Positions 56,013-64,000 of a stretch of 64,000 bases of DNA are shown here, piece by piece. Below the pieces are notes generated by a model, which saw only the letters and a program-made list of their open reading frames with translations, did no database searches and was not told the origin of the DNA. Every line of letters begins with the position of its first letter. Position 1 is the first letter of the stretch. The DNA is from Petrosia ficiformis. Lineage: Eukaryota > Porifera > Demospongiae > Haplosclerida > Petrosiidae. Position numbers and translations under genes: made by a program. Where the stretch lies: positions 45,695,037 through 45,759,036 of the forward strand of contig OX345636.1 of assembly GCA_947044365.1 (NCBI GenBank), read 5' to 3'.

Positions 56013-56999
56013 TGATGCTATTATTGTGAAGTTTATTCCCCAATTATGACAGAACATCATGCATAAGTTTGTACTCCAATTTGTATAGTACATATTGTTT
56101 ATCCTGTGCACGTTTTAATTGAATATAATATACTCATCTGTTGTAAAGTATGGACATAGATAATATAGACTATATATACTATCAATGGCATATGCACACA
56201 ATTTAATTATTCCAATAGCAACCGTAAATGCGTTGCTATGGCAGCCATTTTGAGTGGCAGGAATTGTGCGAATGGTTGTTGTAGTTGACACTCTAAAGGC
56301 TATGGAATAAGCTTCTATAGATTCCCCAAAAGTAAATCCAAGGGCAGCAAATGGATCACTGCCGTCAGTGATATAGTACTTGTACAACAGCACTTCACAT
56401 AAACAGTTATTGAGACATATATGCAATTGTTATACAAATACTAGTCAGGCTGCTTTATGGATGGTCTATTATATGTTTAAACTTCATATCATCAGTTATA
56501 TATAATTGTGTGTTGTATTTTCTGTGGCTTCGATCAAAATATCTTTAGAGACCAGCACATCAATCCTCTGCCTCTTCTCCAAGATATTATAGCAATGTGC
56601 CCACTTATCTTTCGTCTGCCTCAGTATTGAGTCCTCAGGAACACGAAAGTGTTCAAAATGTTTCTTCCAGCATAACCATCATCTGGCTTTGTGAAGGTAA
56701 AAGGAGGTTGTAGTCGTATGCTATAGCCATTAGATATCAATCCCATTTCTGCCACCATGTACAATTCACTAATAATAATATATTCTGATAAAAGCAATAT
56801 TCAAGATATTTATATCAAAGGAATGGAAAAGAAACATGTACATTAATTAATATATAGTAAGAACCAATATCCATGACTAACACCAATAAAGTATAACCCA
56901 AAACAATCAAACTACTTACAGAAATACAATAGATTCCACTACAGGAGTAAGCAAGATGAAGGCCTAAGGTTATATCTGAAGGCCTAACATGGATGCTGA
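56013..56999. other. Non-coding DNA after the two-TM gene
   Basis: A minus-strand open frame at 56426-56115 includes DGSDPFAALGFTFG and FRVSTTTTIRTIPA, which looks protein-like, but no homologue is recognised and splice limits are unclear. A possible LTR-like block (ACTAGTCAGGCTGCTTTATG) is at about 56440. Nothing else seen. Confidence 0.4.
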
Positions 57000-57350
57000 A
57001 ATAGAAGATATGATTAGGAAATGTGCGTCCAGCCAGCAGTTTTGTTCTACCCCAACAGTTTATCTTACACCCATGGACCAGTGATGGGACACATATTACT
57101 CGTAAAGTGTTCATTTGAAATGGCTGGACACTATCAATATGTTGTCAATTACATCAACCAGGACTATAGAAAAATGTGTTTGCTACTTACTCATGGTCTT
57201 CCTCAGAAGTTGGTGACTGATAATGGCCTTTCATTCACCAGTGAGGGAACGTATTTATGTTGAATAATGGAATTAAGCACGTCATGTCATCACCCTATCA
57301 TTCAATTACAAGGCAATTCCTTACAGGACAAGCTCTCTATGTGTTTGTTC
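57000..57350 (+). mobile_element. Ty3/gypsy integrase fragment
   Basis: Plus strand, split frames: GPVMGHILLVK at about 57079, THGLPQKLVTDNGLSFTSEG at about 57191-57250, then in a shifted frame NNGIKHVMSSPYHS at about 57261-57302. This is the retroviral-type integrase core around its second catalytic Asp (TDNG). Frames are shifted and the rest is missing. Confidence 0.75.
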
Positions 57351-59302
57351 AATACAGTAAGCAATATTTATTACATTCCCATAGCAACAACCCCACAATC
57401 AATACAACAATACAAACAAGTATTCAGTTAATACATTTCTCCAATGAATTTGATCCGATAGTCTTGGACTTGTGTTTCCAGATCCATGCATGATTACTGG
57501 TTGTGGAACTTTCCAATTGTACTACAGCAAGTGATTGAGTTAAAATGATTTCTTGCTATCCATTGTCTTCCCCATTTTCAAATGTTGGGAAGGTTTCTAG
57601 TGCACTATATTCAAAATTATGTGTACTGCCTTGTGGTAGATTCGTCTGCATCAACAGTGTGAGTCTCTCTACATATAAACATTAGCAACATGTCGACGCA
57701 CCATGTTGCCATTTGTCAGTCTGACTGAATACAACAAAGGACCTAAAAATTTAATTTAACAATTCGTCCCTTAATCCATCTGTTCCTTGAGCCTGCAAAG
57801 TTTTGAGCGAGTACGTGGTCTCAAACATTGAAGTGTCTTAGTAGTCTTTTATTATCATATGCATGTGCTGCTCTCAGTGGTTTTTTATTATCGTGTGCTA
57901 ACTTTTGTTTTTCTTACATTCAATATGACTACGAAATGTCACATCACATTATCCATGCATGCAAGGTTCATTGTTTGCTTGACATGTGTTGTACAGTTAA
58001 AACTGTATATATGATGTATAATTATTGTTATTATTGTGTTTCAAACATGAGAAAGCCAGTCATCAGCAATGATATGCATATCACAAAGGATACATTTTTC
58101 TCTGTAATTTTTATATTTTGTACCGATAATTGATGATGTTTTAATTTTTACACTGCAAATTTATAAACTGACTTATTTACTTGTCATTAATATTGTGAAC
58201 AACATCCAACACCAAAAGTTAAGCTTCATCACATATATTCAGCAGTAATGGATATTTGAAATGCAATCAAGGTACAAATGATTGATTGAAATAACCAAAC
58301 TGTATTTGCAGTGATAGCTATGCTGTAAAAACACATGGTTTTTTAAATCTATTTACTTGGTTACATGCATCATATCTTAACTGCTAATGTGTAATGTTAA
58401 CTTATATAGGCTGCTTTGGGAATGATCTATAGCTAGTTGGTATCAGTTTATATTCAATCGTTAATGTACGCATTGTGGTAGAAGAGCTGACGTGTAAGCT
58501 GTGATTATTTTGGAATCCTGTTTTCAAAGCTAATAATTTTACATTATATCAGTCATCTATTCAGTTTGAACAACATCATTCCAGCAACAAAAGCTAACAA
58601 TACAAACTGGATTACCCTTCAATTCAATATAGCAGTAATGGTGTGAAGTGGGAGTGCATATTGTTAAATTGACATGCAATTGCGCTAACCAACTGATTGG
58701 TTGAAATAACCAGATTTTTTGCATTTCACTAACCATGCAGCCTATTTTAGCAATTTAATTTTTGCAGTGATGTGCATACAATTGCAAGGAATAGTATGAA
58801 TTTCAATTTTGTTTGTCAATTATCATAGAGGCTGTTACTTTGACATAATGTACACCAAGCATTAAAAGATACACTAAAAATATTCACATATAATTTATGT
58901 AGGGGTTTTATACAGAAATAGTGTTTAATTTTGTTGCTAAGGTCATCCAAATCTTGCTTTTTCAGTTTTGATATCTCTACATCCTACGTTCATTTTTTAA
59001 AATGTTGTTATATTATATGTTCTGTTTATTTATGGTGTCTAAAATGTGATATTAGACAGGATAACAAAATAGAACTTTGCTTAATTGAATATATAATTAG
59101 TAAAAGTATTTCATGATCACAATTATGCATGTAAGTTGTTGGTCATGCAGTCATATATCGTAATACCCTGCATGACCAATTAATAATTTACATTATTCCT
59201 TGCAACTGTAGTAACCAATGAATTAGTTAGCTAAAACGTTCATTTGTTGTAATGATACAAGTACTCAAATTATATTTAAAATAATCTTTTTTTCTCTTTT
59301 AG
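57351..59302. other. Repeat-derived DNA, no gene seen
   Basis: Contains a degraded M1 end (AGAAAGCCAGTCATCAGC and CACAAAGGATACATTTTTCT at 58045-58100), a copy of the 8545/53505 MITE half at 58690-58880, and TAAAATGTGATATTAGACAG at 59038, also present at 55248. It appears to be a diverged copy of the two-TM gene's first intron. Confidence 0.45.
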
Positions 59303-59620
59303 AAAATAGTTTTCCTGAATATGAATTTCCAGAAAATTTCCAACTAGCAATCAACAACCACCAACTTATGAGGAGGTATCACAATATTCTTACTACTCCT
59401 AATAATAAGCATAATTTATTGTCTCCTGTTGCTGCTGCTGTCATGATTCTAGCTGTAGTGTTTGCCATTTGTGTGAGACAATAACATAATGAAGTAGTTG
59501 TTCACAACATAAAAAACAGCAGAAAAGTTTTGCTTTTGTAGAATTGATTGCAGCAGTTGGTTGTCCATTTACAGTATGTGGGTGGTCCTTGATATTTGGA
59601 TTTTATTCCTTCATTTAAAT
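59303..59620 (+). pseudogene. Broken copy of the two-TM gene (exons 2-4)
   Basis: After a TCTTTTAG acceptor the sequence reads ENSFPE.., then Pro codons (CAACCACCAACTTATGAGG), then jumps into exon-3-like LLSPVAAAVMILAVVFAIC. The exon 3 donor and the intron start GTGAGACAATAACATAATGA are kept (GTAAGACAATAACATAATAA in the intact gene), followed by degraded exon 4 (GTTGGTCCATTTACAG-like). Frames are broken and exon 1 is absent. Intron retention shows DNA-level duplication, not retrocopying. Confidence 0.75.
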
Positions 59621-59639
59621 GAAAATTGATGTTACTATT

Positions 59640-62421
59640 GTCACATTGTGAACTAGTCCTTGGCCAATGTACTGTTGTAATACTCTTGCATCTGTCATTG
59701 TTTTTGATTTAGATTTCTAAATATATATCAGTTACCTTGTGTTTGTGTATAAATAGAACCTTTTATAATAATAAAGCAGAACTTCCGGAGAAGAAAGTAA
59801 AGGAACTTTGTGCACTCCTTGAAGATGAACCACTTTGAATCATGGATATTGCTGTATGTATGGAATCTACCCAGAGGCTAATATAGATACCCGAAATTTG
59901 TTCTGAATAATTATAGACCTACTTAAGCATATACTTTTGCCTTGACAGGTTCAATATGTAATAACAATTATAGACGGAACCACATCAAATGGTGCTATAA
60001 TTATAGTAGCTTTTAATAATGACCACAACACTAACAGCTAAATTTAATATAATTATAGTTAGCAAGTAACATTTTTACAAACTGTATCAGTTATATACAT
60101 ACGTATAAATTATATTATAACAGGTTATTTCTTAAAATAATTATGTAATTAAAAAAGACATTGTTGTATTTTTTTTTGCTGATGTTATTGTATTCGTTCT
60201 TTATGCATTATATATTATTATATGCCTATAGCTATAGCCTGTACACCAGTAAATTTAAATTTAAATGATTAGTACAACTTCTATCTGTGTGTAACTACAC
60301 TTACGTATATAAATATTATGATGCACACCATTATGAACACAATGCAATAATAATTATTATCATTATAATTATATAATAATTATTAGTTTATTACTAACAA
60401 TAAAAGATCCTGTAAGCAGGTTGTGTGTCTATGTATTACCACATTTTAGCAAGACTATGAAAATTGGAACTTTCGACGAGGTACCAGCAGACTTCAACAT
60501 GTCTGAAGATAAAGAAGAACAACATGCTTTTCCAAAGTCAATGCCAATTGCACTTCATTGTTCATATTTGTGGTATAGCTACATACAAGTCCTGTGATTT
60601 CTTTGCAATGCATTGTAGCTAGTGAGTTTTAAGTGTCAAAAGTTAAAATTATGTTTGTGCAGGTGATGACATCAAGTCCGAAACTCATATTCTTGCATGC
60701 TAATACATATATTAGAAACGTCTATCTGACAGAAATGTATATCAAAATTTAAAAGTAGGTATAGTATGGCACCTATATAGGTCAGCAGAATTTATAAAAA
60801 CACTAGATATTATATTAGTGTAACAAGATATTATATTAGTGTAACACGACTTATCTCTATGATTTCAGCAGAGATTTCAGCTCATCACTTGGTTGCAATT
60901 AATATGTATGGGCCGCTATGTTTTTTTCATGCCAGCCATACATCAAATCGTGGGCAGGGGTCAGAATTGACAAGGTCTTTATACAGCGCCAGATTAGTGC
61001 TCACAAATTATTTAACAAAAATTTGAACTTGATCAATTAATTAACATATATTTATATCACTTTCAGTTTTTTAAGGTTGTAATATTACAACTTCCTGTTC
61101 ATAAAGGAAGTACCACACCTACTTATTAGATTACTAAATTTCACTGGGTCTTGGTGTTACCACGCCCCAAATTACTGTAGATTACGAGGGTATACCAATG
61201 TGGTGGCAACATGTCAGCATTCTATTGTTCAAAACTCCCACACTTTGTTGGATGTGGTCTTGCGGTGCTTTGATTCAAGTGTCTGCCCTTTTGAAGTTAG
61301 CTTAGGGTAAAAGGTAAAAGGAGAGTAGAATGGGATGATGATGTATGTGTGATGTATAGACTTGGTTTCTAGCTGGTTCTAGCGAGAGAGAAAGGGGTGT
61401 TGGGAGAATAAGTGACAAATACCGTTCGCTTGCAGACTTGAGTGGATGCTGTGCTTGCAGTAATTGGTAAGCAAGGTTGAGGTGACTGTTAGATTGCTCC
61501 AGTAGTTTGAGAAAGTTGCAAATTGCCTGCATTCAGCTGCAACGAAGGTTTTGAGATGCCGAGCCATGCCTCGCAATGAGTATATTAATGTTACATCCAT
61601 GGTAGGTGTGGTTGGAATTATTATTAATTATTTTTTCAAAAGCCCCCGGGTTAAAGAAACTGTATGTGATCAATGCACTAGCCACACCTGGCGTAGCCCG
61701 ACCTTTGCATAGAAAGAGTGCTGGTGCAACCTGCAGGTCATATATATGCCAGATCTGCAGAGGAATGTTTATACAGTTTTATACAACACGTTGTTTGGGC
61801 TGTGGACAAGATTCGCGGATGGATGCTCGAGTCAGGCAATCCAGCACTAGAGACTATCAGACTAATACAAAATTGATTTTATAGTAGGCAAAATTGACTT
61901 TTATTAGGTAGTAGACAAAACATGATAATAAAGAATTGACTTCAGCAGGATGAGAGTAGGTGAGAAAGTGAGACTATACCATAGAGAGTAGTACTGTACT
62001 CTCTGATGATAGATATACTTGTATTACTCTACACGCATGCATGTGTGTTGAGTAATATAATTATATACTAGGAATAATTCTTGAAATCTATAAATTTTAT
62101 GCAAAACTTCCTTTCAAACTCCCAACAATCGAGCCTGAAAATTCTCACTATTAAATTTTGTTCATTAATTCATTAACAAATTATTTGATGATATTCTATG
62201 TGAGGTTCTAATTACTGTTCTGTTATATATTCAACGTGTACACATCTTTCTTTAAATTATTATATAATCAAAGTTTAATATGATCATTTCTCATAATAAT
62301 TATATAAAACAGGCAAAATCAACGTAATAAACTTATAATTATTTTCTTTACTTTTGTATTACAAAAAAAAACCTTTGGCCTAAAAATATTATTAATGTTC
62401 AAGTTCAGATTTTTTTCTCCA
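59640..62421. other. Intergenic region with two weak exon candidates
   Basis: At 59779 an AG is followed by an open frame ending AELPEKKVKELCALLEDEPL and a TGA. At 60456-60560 another reads MKIGTFDEVPADFNMSEDKE and continues about 25 residues. Both look protein-like but have no recognised homologue and no linked exons. The rest is AT-rich DNA; open frames at 61302-61884 lack supporting features. Confidence 0.35.
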
Positions 62422-62931
62422 TCACATTTCAGATGGCATAATCTTCCAGTGAGCCTTTGGATCACCAAGATTATCTTCTATTGGAACAAGAATCACTTCA
62501 TTTGTGTCAACATCATGTTTAAGAACCATTCCTTTGGCATTCTGAGGCTCAAGATAAAAGAATTCTGCTTGAGAAATAGGCGACGTATACTTTTCTCCAT
62601 CCAGGTTTTGATATTCAGACACACTAGCAGGTTCATTTTCTATACCACTATGTAGTAGAACTTTGTTTCCAGTATCACTTTCCACGGCAACTATTATGAT
62701 TCCTTGAAACTCCCCATCACTGCTACTCACCACTGCACGACAGAATAGACTACCACTACCTTCTGGGGTGTCTGTTCTTATTTCAATGCGTCCTCCAGCT
62801 TTTTCATATGTCATGAAAGTTTCTGTTCCTGAGACAGTAAGACGAACATGATCATCACTGTCACATTGTGGAGCTTGTAGTGCAGATGCCAGGGCAGGCA
62901 CAACAATCAGCAATACAAAACTGGTATGCAT
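62422..62931 (-). CDS. Predicted secreted protein, 169 residues
   Basis: Single-exon open frame from ATG at 62931. Residues 1-18 (MHTSFVLLIVVPALASAL) are a classic signal peptide with an ASA-type cleavage site. The mature part, about 150 residues, is acidic and rich in predicted beta strands: VRLTVSGTETFMTYEKAGGR, LFCRAVVSS, FQGIIIVAVES, KVLLHSG, AEFFYLEP, MVLKHDVDTNEVILVPI, AHWKIMPSEM. It has only two Cys (in PQCDSD and LFCRA), which could pair. A size of about 150 residues made of short strands would suit a beta-sandwich or beta-trefoil, but I recognise no family. No membrane segment follows. Polyadenylation-like AATAAA-related sequence is near 62330 in antisense. Confidence 0.7.
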   Translation of the reverse strand: MHTSFVLLIVVPALASALQAPQCDSDDHVRLTVSGTETFMTYEKAGGRIEIRTDTPEGSGSLFCRAVVSSSDGEFQGIIIVAVESDTGNKVLLHSGIENEPASVSEYQNLDGEKYTSPISQAEFFYLEPQNAKGMVLKHDVDTNEVILVPIEDNLGDPKAHWKIMPSEM

Positions 62932-63294
62932 GTTTACAACAAACAGTCAAATCGTATTGAATATTTACGAAATGGTGACGAAACAAATTTGGTTTCTTAA
63001 GTGTTCAAAATTTATAGTGTAACTGATGCTCACTGTGAGGTCCTTATATTGTGCAAAATGACATCATATGACATTGTATGCAAATTAAAGATCATATAGT
63101 TATGACGTATGACTGTGCCACAAAAAACAAAGAAAAAAAACAAAGAGATGTAAATTCATAAATGTGGTTTTGTATTCATACAAGTTTAATCATTCTTGGT
63201 ATAGTATTTTGAATGTTTTGATTAGGAACTTAGTCACAGATTGATACAATTCAAAGTGGAGATTCGTATATTGAAAGCACATAGCTACCATAGT
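62932..63294. other. Upstream region of the secreted-protein gene
   Basis: AT-rich, with AAAGAAAAAAAACAAAGAGA at 63128-63147. Nothing else recognised. Confidence 0.4.
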
Positions 63295-63316
63295 ATATAG
63301 ATTATATATATATATA

Positions 63317-63372
<56 letters not shown>

Positions 63373-63640
63373 CATAATGTATATAGCATGCTAATAGGTC
63401 CTATATACAAAATACAGTTTGTGTCCGAGGATGTGATATAGCCCGAGCCTGGAAGGGTTATATCACAGCCGAGGACACAAAACAAAGGTCCTATATTCAG
63501 TATATAGGACCTATTGGCATACTGTATACAATATATTGTATGATGGTGACATCTCCTGCATAGTGTGCACATGGAAGTTCTATATACAATATATAGAACT
63601 CACCATATCAAAGGGATGATGTCACCATCATACTATATAA

Positions 63641-63688
<48 letters not shown>

Positions 63689-63990
63689 TTATATAGTATG
63701 ATGGTGACATCATCCCTTTGATGTGGTGAGTCCTATACCTTCCATGTGCACACTATGCAGGAGATGTCACCATCATACAATATATTGTATATAGTATGCT
63801 AATAGGTTGGTCCTATGTCCTGAATATAGGACCCTTGTTTTGTGTCCTCAGATGTGATATAGCTCTTGCAGGCTCGGGTTATATCACATCCTCTGACACA
63901 AACTCAGGTCCTATATACTTTGTATATAGGACCTATTAGCATACTGTATATATATATATATATATTATATAATAATATAATATAATTGTA
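63295..63990. repeat. Large near-palindrome, arms about 300 bp, centred on (TA)n
   Basis: 63380-63660 is the approximate reverse complement of 63665-63950: GAGGATGTGATATAGCCCGA, CTATATTCAG, TGATGGTGACATCTCCTGCA, CAAAGGGATGATGTCACCAT each recur inverted. Each arm has its own smaller inverted repeats (GTGATATAGCCCGAGCCT against GGGTTATATCAC; GGTCCTATAT against ATATAGGACC). The centre is a TATATA run at 63638-63690. Non-coding; runs to the window edge. Confidence 0.9.
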
Positions 63991-64000
63991 GTGTTTATTG

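Noticed and set aside
61302..61884. Overlapping open frames on both strands
   Set aside because: Starts are TTG/GTG or lack context, composition is unremarkable and no domain, signal peptide or splice pattern supports them.
63190..63572. Tyr/Ile-repeat open frames on the minus strand
   Set aside because: They translate the TA microsatellite and the palindrome arms.

Overview
The window is AT-rich nuclear DNA from an animal. Its genes have many short exons with GT-AG introns, and the encoded proteins are animal-type: SRP72, TRM13, NEK9 with RCC1 repeats, Rab-like GTPases and a 7TM receptor resembling the slime-mould cAMP-receptor class. Compact genes, that receptor class and very abundant TACATG-type simple DNA suggest a non-bilaterian animal, most likely a demosponge. 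The species assignment is inference, not something read directly.

Layout. 1-2580 is a 137-bp satellite array. 2.8-3.2 kb is a foldback element. 3.2-17.6 kb holds four tightly packed genes in an alternating pattern: the first exon of a Rab-like GTPase (-), intronless SRP72 (+), a second Rab-like GTPase (-, six exons) and TRMT13 (+, eleven exons). Each Rab-like gene shares a promoter of about 60 bp with a housekeeping gene, and both promoters carry CACGTG. 18.1-38.8 kb is one 26-exon gene for a 1618-residue NEK9-like kinase. Its order is a DUF4347-like domain, the kinase, RCC1 repeats, a long Ser/Thr-rich linker, a coiled coil and a terminal CNLM (CaaX) box. The DUF4347-NEK9 fusion is the most interesting gene in the window. 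Its introns hold microsatellites, a tRNA-like gene and many non-autonomous DNA transposons.

39.5-53.5 kb is a diverged tandem segmental duplication. Each copy holds a decayed Ty3/gypsy element (-), an intact 7TM receptor gene (-, about 95% identical proteins) and, divergent from it, the first exon of a small two-TM PPxY protein. Copy 1 was later hit by a 3.05-kb hAT transposon and a 576-bp hAT derivative. Copy 2 has neither, so it serves as the empty site. Copy 2 instead carries a 420-bp inverted-repeat element and a fragment of proteasome beta-5 spliced in frame into the gypsy RNase H region. The complete two-TM gene ends at 56.0 kb and a broken copy lies at 59.3 kb. A single-exon secreted protein (-) is at 62.4-62.9 kb, and the window ends in a roughly 700-bp near-palindrome.

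Exon coordinates were derived by hand from splice sites and reading phase. All phases close for NEK9, TRMT13, the six-exon Rab and the two-TM gene. No transcript data or database searches were available.
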